Shown: piece by piece, positions 1 to 5,623 of the stretch | How positions within the stretch are numbered: position 1 is the stretch's first letter | Layout of the letters: each line of letters begins with the position of its first letter | Assembly: GCA_025966175.1 (NCBI GenBank) | Contig: JAOPVN010000134.1 | Span: forward strand, 1 to 6,221 | Length of the DNA stretch: 6,221 nucleotides | Reading direction: 5' to 3' | From: Modestobacter sp. | Lineage (GTDB): Bacteria > Actinomycetota > Actinomycetes > Mycobacteriales > Geodermatophilaceae | Notes under the pieces: model-generated | What the model saw: the letters and a program-made list of their open reading frames with translations, nothing else | Database searches by the model: none | Told to the model about the DNA's origin: nothing | Position numbers and translations under genes: made by a program

Positions 1-152
1 CGGACCTGATCGACGAGTTCGGGTGGGACCGTTCCCAGCCCGTGGTCGGCCGCGGCGTGCGCCGCGACCTGGGTGAGGACGGCGTCCTCGTCCGGGCCGG
101 TGAACGTCATGGTGCAGCCGGGGACGACGTCCCCGCAGGCGAAGGTCTTCAC
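1..152 (-). CDS. DUF1059 small putative metal-binding protein (3' end beyond left edge)
   Basis: Reading leftward from a GTG at 152-150 gives 50 complete codons before the window ends. The protein starts VKTFACGDVVPGC and continues to an AHAAADHG segment, the signature of DUF1059 (a predicted small metal-binding family, usually about 55-65 residues). Only the last few residues and the stop should therefore be missing. Cys6, Cys13, His32 and His37 are spaced like a compact Cys2His2 metal site; zinc binding is inferred from that spacing. The start is supported by a GAGGAA ribosome binding site 5 nt upstream (158-163 on the + strand). The gene lies 82 bp beyond the end of the EAL gene on the same strand, with no clear terminator between, so cotranscription is possible. 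The cellular role of the family is unknown. The family call is from memory of the motif, but the match is strong. Confidence 0.85.
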   Translation of the reverse strand, partial: MKTFACGDVVPGCTMTFTGPDEDAVLTQVAAHAAADHGLGTVPPELVDQV

Positions 153-157
153 ACGGG

Positions 158-163
158 TTCCTC
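158..163 (-). promoter_or_regulatory. Ribosome binding site for the DUF1059 gene
   Basis: GAGGAA on the minus strand, 5 nt upstream of the GTG at 152. It decides the start, because an overlapping GTG at 154-152 is followed at once by TGA and cannot be used. Confidence 0.65.
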
Positions 164-234
164 TGCATCGGAGAACTGTCCGCCGGCTGGCGTCCAGGGT
201 GGTGCGGCCGGGTGCGGGTCGAGGCCCCCGGAGC

Positions 235-1329
235 TCAGCTGCTGGCGGCCGCGGCCGACGCGAGGTCCTCGACCCGCAGCAGGCCGAGGACGGCGCCGGT
301 GCGGTCGGTGCACAGCACCGGGTCGAAGCGGTGCACGGGCGGGCGGGTCAGGGCGCGCTGCAGGGTCTCGGTGACCCCGGCCGACGGGTGCACCCGCAGC
401 GACACCGGAGCGCGGTAGGGGGCACCGGTGCGCGGGTCGGCGAGCACCAGCTCGACCGGCACCTCGGCGGCGTCCAGCACGACGTAGGGCGGCGGGCCGT
501 CGTCCCCGTCGAAGGCCTCCCGCTGGCGGATCGGCCGCAGCAGGCTGGCCACGCTCTCGGCCAGCTGGGCCCGGGCGACCTGGGTGCGGACCAGCTGGGT
601 GACCTCGGGGGAGAGCGGCGCGAAGTGCGGAGTCGGGCGGCCGAGCAGCCAGCCCTGCGCCAGCGGGACGCCGAGCCGGGCGAAGGCGGCCAGCTCACCG
701 GGGGTCTCGATGCCCTCGGCGAGCAGCCAGGCGTCGATGCGGCTGGTGAAGGTGCCGACCATCTCGGCCAGCGCGGTCTTCACCGGGTCGGTGTCGACGC
801 CGGCGACCAGGGCACGGTCGAGCTTGACCAGCTGGGGGCGCACCTCGGCGAGCTGCTGGAGGCCGGCGTAGCCGGAACCGGCGTCGTCGATGGCGATCAG
901 GGCGCCGCGTCCCCGCAGTGCCGCGGTCTGCGCGCGCAACGCCGACAGGTCGGGGGTGGGCATGTGCTCGGTCAGCTCGACGACGACCCGGCGGAGCGTG
1001 GGCGGCTCGGCCAGGGCCGCGGCCACCGGGGCGCTGCCCAGCAGGTGCGGGCTGACGTTGACGGTGAGGAAGGTGTTCGGAGGCAGGTCGGGCAGCGCGG
1101 CCAGGGCACGGCGCAGCGCCAGCGCCTCCAGCTCAGCGCCGAGGCCGGCCTCGGCGGCGGCGGCGAACCACACGTCGGGGGCGGCGGTGCCCGGGAAGCG
1201 GGCCAGCGCCTCGTAGCCGGCGACCGTGGCCGAGGCCAGGTCGACGATCGGCTGGAAGACGACGGTCAGGTCGTCGTCGCCGGCCAGCAGGGGCCGGCAG
1301 TCCCAGCGGTGCGGAAGGGTCGACGTCAC
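235..1329 (-). CDS. EAL-domain c-di-GMP phosphodiesterase with C-terminal CBS-like region
   Basis: This 364-residue cytoplasmic protein is predicted to hydrolyse cyclic di-GMP to pGpG. The EAL domain covers roughly residues 20-250 and retains the residues expected for catalysis: E40 in YEALARF, N91 in NVSP, E118 in VVELTE, D148-D149 in IAIDDAGSGY, K169 in LVKLD, E205 in LAEGIET, and Q225 in AQGWLLGRP. No GGDEF domain precedes it, and no signal peptide or membrane segment is seen. Residues about 280-358 (VVLDAAEVPVELVLADP ... GAVLGLLRVEDL) resemble a CBS or CBS-like ligand-sensing region, but this part of the call is weak. The GTG at 1329 is chosen because upstream in-frame sequence is Arg/Gly/Pro-rich and unlike the family. 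Its AAGGGG Shine-Dalgarno sequence almost abuts the start, which is unusually tight. An in-frame ATG at 1434 would add 35 residues and remains an alternative. The gene is divergent from the SpoIIE phosphatase gene, suggesting shared control. Confidence 0.93.
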   Translation of the reverse strand: MTSTLPHRWDCRPLLAGDDDLTVVFQPIVDLASATVAGYEALARFPGTAAPDVWFAAAAEAGLGAELEALALRRALAALPDLPPNTFLTVNVSPHLLGSAPVAAALAEPPTLRRVVVELTEHMPTPDLSALRAQTAALRGRGALIAIDDAGSGYAGLQQLAEVRPQLVKLDRALVAGVDTDPVKTALAEMVGTFTSRIDAWLLAEGIETPGELAAFARLGVPLAQGWLLGRPTPHFAPLSPEVTQLVRTQVARAQLAESVASLLRPIRQREAFDGDDGPPPYVVLDAAEVPVELVLADPRTGAPYRAPVSLRVHPSAGVTETLQRALTRPPVHRFDPVLCTDRTGAVLGLLRVEDLASAAAASS

Positions 1330-1372
1330 CCCCTTCAGATCGGTTGTGTCCCGCCGGACCTTGAGCGCCCCA

Positions 1373-1401
1373 CCCCGAGGAGGGAGACCACCACCTCGGG
1401 G
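1373..1401. repeat. Inverted repeat with 8-bp arms in the EAL gene leader
   Basis: CCCCGAGG at 1373-1380 pairs with CCTCGGGG at 1394-1401 across a 13-nt loop. Two more pairs (CA at 1371-1372 with TG at 1403-1404) follow a single-base bulge. The repeat lies 44 bp upstream of the EAL start. It could be an operator or an RNA hairpin. Short GC palindromes arise often at this composition, so the function is open. Confidence 0.45.
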
Positions 1402-1461
1402 GTGCCGGGCCGATCGCCGACGGCGTGCCAGCATGGTGCGGTCCGCCGTACGGGCGGGCGC

Positions 1462-1481
1462 GCCGGCCGGTGGTGGCCGGC
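1462..1481 (+). repeat. Inverted repeat (7-bp stem, 6-nt loop) upstream of the SpoIIE gene
   Basis: GCCGGCC at 1462-1468 pairs with GGCCGGC at 1475-1481 around a GGTGGT loop. All pairs are GC, so an RNA hairpin would be stable if transcribed. It lies 50 bp before the chosen GTG. There is no T-tract, so a classical terminator is unlikely. Composition alone could produce it. Confidence 0.35.
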
Positions 1482-1490
1482 AGCACGTCC

Positions 1491-1507
1491 CGGCCCCGGC
1501 CGGGCCG
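1491..1507 (+). repeat. Second GC-rich inverted repeat before the SpoIIE start
   Basis: CGGCCC at 1491-1496 pairs with GGGCCG at 1502-1507 across a 5-nt loop. The same stretch contains the perfect 10-bp palindrome CCCGGCCGGG (1495-1504). It ends 9 bp before the GGAGGT ribosome binding site, where a stable hairpin could affect translation. The pairing is seen directly; the effect is speculative. Confidence 0.3.
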
Positions 1508-1516
1508 AGACGGGGG

Positions 1517-1522
1517 GGAGGT
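1517..1522 (+). promoter_or_regulatory. Ribosome binding site for the SpoIIE phosphatase gene
   Basis: GGAGGT lies 9 nt upstream of the GTG at 1532. It is the only strong Shine-Dalgarno match near a candidate start and favours this GTG over the in-frame ATG at 1433, which lacks one. Confidence 0.7.
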
Positions 1523-1531
1523 CGGCCAGCC

Positions 1532-4375
1532 GTGTCCGCAACGAGCACGACCGCAGCGGCCGACCCGCTGACCGATCCGCACCGGGTCGCGGCGGCGCGT
1601 CGCCTGCTCGACGAGGTCGCCGGTCCGGCCGCCTTCGACCGGCTCTCCGCGCTGGCCGCCCGGCTGGTCGGGGCCGGCCACGCGAAGGTCACGCTCTTCA
1701 CCGACCACGACGTCGTCGTCGGCGGGTACGGACTCCCGGCCGGCGTGGTCGGCGGCCCGGCCCTGCTGACCGGTGCGCTGTCGGCGATCACGGTGCGCAT
1801 CGCGGTGCCGCTGAACATCCCCGTTGCCCGCGAGGACGAGCGGGTGGCGGGCCTGCCGGCCGTCACCTCCGGCCAGGTACAGGCCTATCTGGGTGCCCCG
1901 CTGGTGGCTGCCTCCGGGCACGTGGTCGGCGTCCTCGCCGTCTACGACCCCGAGCCGAGGAACTGGTCCGGCGATGCCTCGGAGCTGCTCGAGCAGCTGT
2001 CCGCGTCCGTCGTCGCCGAGCTGGAGCTCTCCGCCGCGCAGTCGGCCGTGGGCACGTCGCTCGCCCGGCTGGACATCGCCCTGGAGGCCAGCGCGGTCGG
2101 CATCTGGGAGCGCGACCTGCGCACCGGGGTCGTGTACTGGGACAAGCGGAACGCCGCGATCTTCGGGCTCGAGGGACCCGTGGAGCACTCCGACGACGAG
2201 CAGCTCATGGCCCAGATCCACCCCGACGACCACGCCGCGGTGCGCGCGGCCATGCGGTCGGCGGTCACCGGCTCGGGGGAGTTCGTGGCGGAGATGCGCT
2301 TGCTGAGGGCCGACGGCGAGGAGCGCTGGGCCGTCTCCCGCGGTCGGGTGGTCCGTGATCCACGCGGTGAGCCGGTCCGGCTGCTCGGGACGACGGTCGA
2401 CGTCACCGACGCCCGGGAGCAGGCGGCACGGCGGTGGTCGGCGGTCCAGCGGGCCGCGGCGATCGCCGAGGTCGCGGCCACACTGTCCGGCGCCGCCCGG
2501 ATGGACCAGCTGGCCCACATCACCCTGCGCGGGGCCGAGGTGCTGGGCGCGCATACCGGCGCCCTCGCCGTCTTCGATCCCGGCTCCGGCGGCCTGCGGC
2601 TGCACATGGGGCGCCGGCTGATGGACATCGTCGAGGTCGCCGCGGCCGAGGCGGGCGTGGAGGCCCCCCCGGACGGGGTCGAGATCCCGCTGGACGACTC
2701 GCTGCCCACCCAGTGGGTGGCCCGCCACGGCGAACGGGTGCTGCTGCCCGACCCGCAGCGGGCCGCCGCCCGGTTCCCGGCGATGGCCGAGATGACCCGG
2801 ATGCTCAACGCGCACGCGCTGGCCGCGCTCCCGCTGCGCGTGGAGGGCCGGGTGCTCGGCGCCTTCGTCGCGGTGTGGAGCACCGAGCACCCGTTCACCG
2901 ACGAGGACGTCGAGGTGCTCGAGGCGCTGACCGCCCAGATCGCGCTGAGCGTCTCCCGGCTGCAGGCCGACGCCGAGCGGAACGCCGCGGTCCAGGAGAT
3001 GGTCGCGGCCAACGCCCGGCTCGAGTTGCTCGCCGAGACCGGCCGGGTGCTGTCCGGGACCCTGGACGTCCCCGAGCAGATCGGCGAGCTGGCCGAACTG
3101 GTCGTCCCGGCGCTGGGCGACTGGTGCTGGATCGTGGTGACCGACGAGCAGGGCCGGATGCGGCAGCTGGCCTCGGCGCACCGCGACCCGGCCCGCTCGG
3201 CGGAGCTCGAGGAGTACGTGCGGGGCATGGTCACCGGGATGACCGAGTCCGCCGCCGCCTGGGTGGTCACCCGCACCGGCCGCCCGCTGGTGGTCTCCTC
3301 CCTGGACGCCGAGTACGTGGAGCGGGCGCTGTCCGATCCGGACGCGCGGGCCGCCTTGAGCCGGCTGGGCCCCGACTCCGGCATCGTCGTCCCGCTGGTC
3401 GCCCGCGGGCAGACGCTCGGCGCGCTGGGGCTGTTCACGAGCGCCGACCGTGGGCGGCACACCGACGCCGAGCTGGACACCGCACTGGAGCTGGGCCGGC
3501 GGGCCGGGATGGCGCTCCAGCAGGCGCGGCTGTTCGGGCAGCAGCGCCAGCTGGCCGAGACCCTGCAGCGCAGCATGCTGACCGCCCCGCCGTCGCCGGA
3601 CCACTGCGAGATCGCGGTCCGGTACGTCCCCGCGGCGGCCGGGGCCGAGATCGGTGGCGACTGGTACGACGCGTTCGTCCAGCCCGACGGCGCGACGATG
3701 CTGGTCATCGGCGACGTCGTCGGTCACGACAGCCGGGCGGCGGCGGCGATGGGCCAGCTGCGCGGGTTGTTGCGCGGGATCGGCCACCACACCGGCGGCA
3801 CGCCGGCGGAGGTGCTGACCGGCCTGGACCGGGCCAGCGCAGGCCTGGACCTGGACACGATGGCGACGGCGCTGGTCGCCCGGCTGGAGCAGGACGACCC
3901 GGAGCTGGCCCTGGCCGAGACCCGGGTGCGCTGGTCGACCGCCGGGCACCCGCCGCCGGTGATGATCAGCCGCGACGGGACGGTGACGCTGTTCGACGGC
4001 GAGGAACCGGACCTGCTGCTGGGCGTGGAGCCGGACCGGCCGCGCACCGACCGGGTCGCCACGATCGGCCGCGGGGGCACCCTGCTGCTCTACACCGACG
4101 GGCTGGTGGAGCGGCGGGACCGCGACCTCGACGCCGGGATCGCGGAGCTCTGCCGGGTGCTCGGCGGGCTCACCGAGCTGCCGCTGCAGGAGCTGTGCGA
4201 CCGGCTGCTGGAGCGGATGTACCTGCCCGACACCGAGGACGACGTCGCGCTGCTCGCCGTCCGGATGCACCCGCAGGACGAGCCGCGGCCCTCGGAGGCC
4301 GGGCCGCAGCGGGTGCCCCCGGGCATCGAGCCGGCCCCGTCGGTGACCCCCGAGGCCGGCCGCGACCTGCCCTGA
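1532..4375 (+). CDS. GAF-PAS-GAF-GAF-SpoIIE multi-sensor serine phosphatase (RsbU/SpoIIE family)
   Basis: This 947-residue protein is predicted to sense signals through stacked domains and to dephosphorylate a Ser/Thr phosphoprotein, typically a STAS anti-anti-sigma factor. Approximate layout: GAF 15-165; PAS of the PAS_3 type 178-297 (AVGIWERDLRTGVVYWDKRN, then IHPDDHAAV); GAF 305-480; short helical linker; GAF 497-668 (LGDWCWIVVTDEQG ... SGIVVPLVARGQTLGALGLF); PP2C/SpoIIE 672-912. The phosphatase motifs are intact: D710 and D713 in EIGGDWYDAF, D728 in VIGDVVGHD, STAGHPPP at 802-809, D856 in LLYTDGLVE, and D903-D904 in EDDVALLAVR. These include the expected metal-binding aspartates. No histidine-kinase-like ATPase and no STAS domain is fused to it, so the partner proteins lie elsewhere. 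A Pro-rich tail of about 35 residues ends the protein. No membrane segments are seen, so it is probably cytosolic. The GTG start is supported by GGAGGT 9 nt upstream and by non-coding-like sequence before it. Confidence 0.95.
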   Translation: MSATSTTAAADPLTDPHRVAAARRLLDEVAGPAAFDRLSALAARLVGAGHAKVTLFTDHDVVVGGYGLPAGVVGGPALLTGALSAITVRIAVPLNIPVAREDERVAGLPAVTSGQVQAYLGAPLVAASGHVVGVLAVYDPEPRNWSGDASELLEQLSASVVAELELSAAQSAVGTSLARLDIALEASAVGIWERDLRTGVVYWDKRNAAIFGLEGPVEHSDDEQLMAQIHPDDHAAVRAAMRSAVTGSGEFVAEMRLLRADGEERWAVSRGRVVRDPRGEPVRLLGTTVDVTDAREQAARRWSAVQRAAAIAEVAATLSGAARMDQLAHITLRGAEVLGAHTGALAVFDPGSGGLRLHMGRRLMDIVEVAAAEAGVEAPPDGVEIPLDDSLPTQWVARHGERVLLPDPQRAAARFPAMAEMTRMLNAHALAALPLRVEGRVLGAFVAVWSTEHPFTDEDVEVLEALTAQIALSVSRLQADAERNAAVQEMVAANARLELLAETGRVLSGTLDVPEQIGELAELVVPALGDWCWIVVTDEQGRMRQLASAHRDPARSAELEEYVRGMVTGMTESAAAWVVTRTGRPLVVSSLDAEYVERALSDPDARAALSRLGPDSGIVVPLVARGQTLGALGLFTSADRGRHTDAELDTALELGRRAGMALQQARLFGQQRQLAETLQRSMLTAPPSPDHCEIAVRYVPAAAGAEIGGDWYDAFVQPDGATMLVIGDVVGHDSRAAAAMGQLRGLLRGIGHHTGGTPAEVLTGLDRASAGLDLDTMATALVARLEQDDPELALAETRVRWSTAGHPPPVMISRDGTVTLFDGEEPDLLLGVEPDRPRTDRVATIGRGGTLLLYTDGLVERRDRDLDAGIAELCRVLGGLTELPLQELCDRLLERMYLPDTEDDVALLAVRMHPQDEPRPSEAGPQRVPPGIEPAPSVTPEAGRDLP

Positions 4376-4379
4376 TCGG

Positions 4380-5081
4380 TCAGCGGCGCCGTCGCGGTCG
4401 CCGGGGCTGGCGGCGCAGCAGCCGGCTGCGGGCCCGTTCCGGGAGGTCGACGGCGACCGGCGCCTCCCACCCCCGCCACACCGACAGCACCCGCAGCGCC
4501 GCGACCAGCACGATCACCAGCGCGGCGACCGGCAGCGGGGGCAGCCCCAGCGGTCCGGCGAGCACGGTGAGCGCGGCGGCGCCGAGCAGCGCGGCGACGG
4601 CGTTGTACGGGCCCGGCTGGATGATGTCGGCCCGTTGCGCCAGCAGCACGTCCCGGATCACGGCCCCGCCGACCGCGGTCACCGTCCCGATGAAGACCAC
4701 CGAGGCGCTGGGCAGCCCGGCCAGCTGCGCCTTCTGCGCGCCGATGACGGTGAAGAAGCCCAGGGTGACCGCGTCCAGCACCACCAGCAGGCTGGTCAGC
4801 CGGGAGAGCCAGCCGGAGAAGTAGAAGGTGACCGCGGCGGCCGCGGCGACCGTGGGCAGGTAGGCGGGGTTGGTCAGCGCGACCGGCGGCCCCTGGGCCA
4901 GCAGGACGTCGCGGATCAGCCCGCCGCCGAGCCCGCCGCTGACCGCCAGCAGCAGCACCCCCGAGACGGCGAACCCCTCGCGTGCCGCGAGCAGCCCACC
5001 GGTGAGCGCTCCGACCACGATCGCGGCCAGGTCGACCGCCCCCGGCACCCGCAGCGCCTCGGCCGCGGAAAGGATCTCCAC
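4380..5081 (-). CDS. TRIC/UPF0126 family membrane protein (putative cation channel or glycine transporter)
   Basis: This 233-residue integral membrane protein consists of two homologous halves, each with about three transmembrane helices, plus a seventh helix. The hallmark motifs are GGGLIRDVLL (52-61) in the first repeat and GGAVIRDVLLAQ (138-149) in the second, diagnostic of the UPF0126/TRIC fold. Prokaryotic TRIC proteins form trimeric K+/Na+ channels, and some members of the wider family are annotated as glycine transporters; the substrate cannot be settled here. The Arg-rich tail (11 arginines in the last 20 residues) should be cytoplasmic. The GTG at 5081 has a GGGAGGA ribosome binding site 9 nt upstream, and the family-like sequence begins right after it. 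The gene lies downstream of the nitrile hydratase genes on the same strand but is separated by 146 bp with a large inverted repeat, so operon membership is doubtful. Its stop is 4 bp from the stop of the convergent phosphatase gene. Confidence 0.93.
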   Translation of the reverse strand: MEILSAAEALRVPGAVDLAAIVVGALTGGLLAAREGFAVSGVLLLAVSGGLGGGLIRDVLLAQGPPVALTNPAYLPTVAAAAAVTFYFSGWLSRLTSLLVVLDAVTLGFFTVIGAQKAQLAGLPSASVVFIGTVTAVGGAVIRDVLLAQRADIIQPGPYNAVAALLGAAALTVLAGPLGLPPLPVAALVIVLVAALRVLSVWRGWEAPVAVDLPERARSRLLRRQPRRPRRRR

Positions 5082-5090
5082 GACGAGACA

Positions 5091-5097
5091 TCCTCCC
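5091..5097 (-). promoter_or_regulatory. Ribosome binding site for the TRIC-family gene
   Basis: GGGAGGA on the minus strand, 9 nt before the GTG at 5081. An ATG overlapping the end of this site (GGAGGATG) is in a different frame with an Arg/Gly-rich translation, so the site serves the GTG. Confidence 0.65.
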
Positions 5098-5137
5098 GGC
5101 CCGGTGCCGTCGTCGTCCCGCCGGCCACCCGAGCGAG

Positions 5138-5197
5138 TGAGCAGTTGCGGTCGCCGACCCGGCGGGACACGCCGTGGGAGGCGACCGCAACTGCTCA
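5138..5197. repeat. Long perfect inverted repeat (18-bp arms) with nested inner stem
   Basis: TGAGCAGTTGCGGTCGCC at 5138-5155 is the exact reverse complement of 5180-5197. After one mismatch (5137/5198) three more pairs extend the arms to 5134 and 5201, making 21 of 22 positions paired. The 24-nt loop contains a nested 5-bp stem, CGGCG (5160-5164) with CGCCG (5170-5174). The repeat lies between the stop of the nitrile hydratase accessory gene and the start of the TRIC-family gene. A terminator role for the nitrile hydratase transcript fits the position, but there is no T-tract on either strand. A palindromic interspersed element (REP- or MITE-like) or a large operator are alternatives. Confidence 0.85.
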
Positions 5198-5227
5198 GTC
5201 GAGTCGGCTCACTGTGCGGGCGCGGTC

Positions 5228-5623
5228 TCAGCTCCGGGCTGGGTCGACCGCCACGGGTTCCCGGTGCGCCCGGTGGTGGCCGGCGTCCCGGGGCGTGTCG
5301 AGGACGGTTCGGGTGCGGTCCTCGACCTCCTCCGGTGCCACCACCCCGGCCTCGGTCATGAGCGACTCCAGCGCCTCCAGCCAGCGGTCGTAGTACCGCC
5401 ACGGGGTGGTGGACCCCGACTGCTCCCATCGCTGGATCGCCTCGATCAGGGCCTGCTGGAACCGGGGCCACTCGTACTGACCGCTCTGATGGGCGGCCAC
5501 CGCGAGGGCGAACGCGCGGATCTCCCAGGCGGTGTCGAACGACATGTCCCCGCCCTCGGGGCGCAGCGCCTCCTGGTGCGGCAGCTCCATCAGCAGGGGC
5601 TCGAGGTCCTCGCGGGTCGTCAT
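5228..5623 (-). CDS. Nitrile hydratase accessory (activator) protein
   Basis: This 131-residue cytosolic protein belongs to the nitrile hydratase activator family, which is related to the N-terminal part of the beta subunit. For cobalt enzymes it is thought to deliver metal-loaded alpha subunit to the apoenzyme by subunit exchange. Family features are MSFDTAWEIRAFALAVAAHQSG (27-48), the EWPRFQQALIEAIQRWE helix (51-67), and YYDRWLEALESLM (77-89). The C-terminus carries His116, His117 and His120 and an HREPVAV ending, with no Cys-rich motif; the protein contains no cysteine at all. Its ATG overlaps the alpha-subunit stop as ATGA, and a GGAGAG site lies 5 nt upstream inside the alpha gene, so translation is probably coupled. 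Its length is normal for the family or slightly long. Confidence 0.9.
   Translation of the reverse strand: MTTREDLEPLLMELPHQEALRPEGGDMSFDTAWEIRAFALAVAAHQSGQYEWPRFQQALIEAIQRWEQSGSTTPWRYYDRWLEALESLMTEAGVVAPEEVEDRTRTVLDTPRDAGHHRAHREPVAVDPARS

Larger units (their letters stand above)
1330..1531. promoter_or_regulatory. Divergent intergenic region between the EAL and SpoIIE genes
   Basis: These 202 bp separate two genes transcribed away from each other, so promoters for both should lie here. I could not identify a convincing -35/-10 pair on either strand. The region is extremely GC-rich and holds three short inverted repeats, listed separately. Open frames cross it on both strands, but their translations are Arg/Pro/Gly-rich low complexity, which argues against coding. 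Confidence 0.6.

Noticed and set aside
153..234. Terminator between the EAL and DUF1059 genes
   Set aside because: Only weak short pairings (around a GCCGGC) are present, with no T-tract, so no terminator can be supported.
1226..1531. Possible 102-residue N-terminal extension of the phosphatase
   Set aside because: The extension would overlap the EAL coding region, is Arg/Pro/Gly-rich, and lacks a ribosome binding site at its starts. The GTG at 1532 has GGAGGT at good spacing.
73..2358. A rightward open frame of 761 codons crossing the EAL gene, the intergenic region and the start of the phosphatase gene
   Set aside because: It runs antisense to a clear EAL domain and then in the wrong frame of the phosphatase gene. 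The translation is Gly/Arg/Ala-rich and matches no family.
1133..4270. A leftward open frame of over 1000 codons antisense to the phosphatase gene
   Set aside because: Its translation is low-complexity, rich in Gly, Arg, Pro, Gln and His, with no recognisable domain. Such shadows are expected opposite a GC-rich gene with strong third-position GC bias.
5138..5197. CRISPR repeat or transposon terminal repeats
   Set aside because: There is a single pair of arms with a 24-nt loop, no further repeats or spacers, no transposase gene and no obvious target-site duplication.
5082..5471. Upstream extension of the TRIC-family protein by 130 residues
   Set aside because: It would run through the inverted repeat and overlap the nitrile hydratase accessory gene in another frame. 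The translation is Pro/Arg/Gly-rich, and the GTG at 5081 has its own ribosome binding site.
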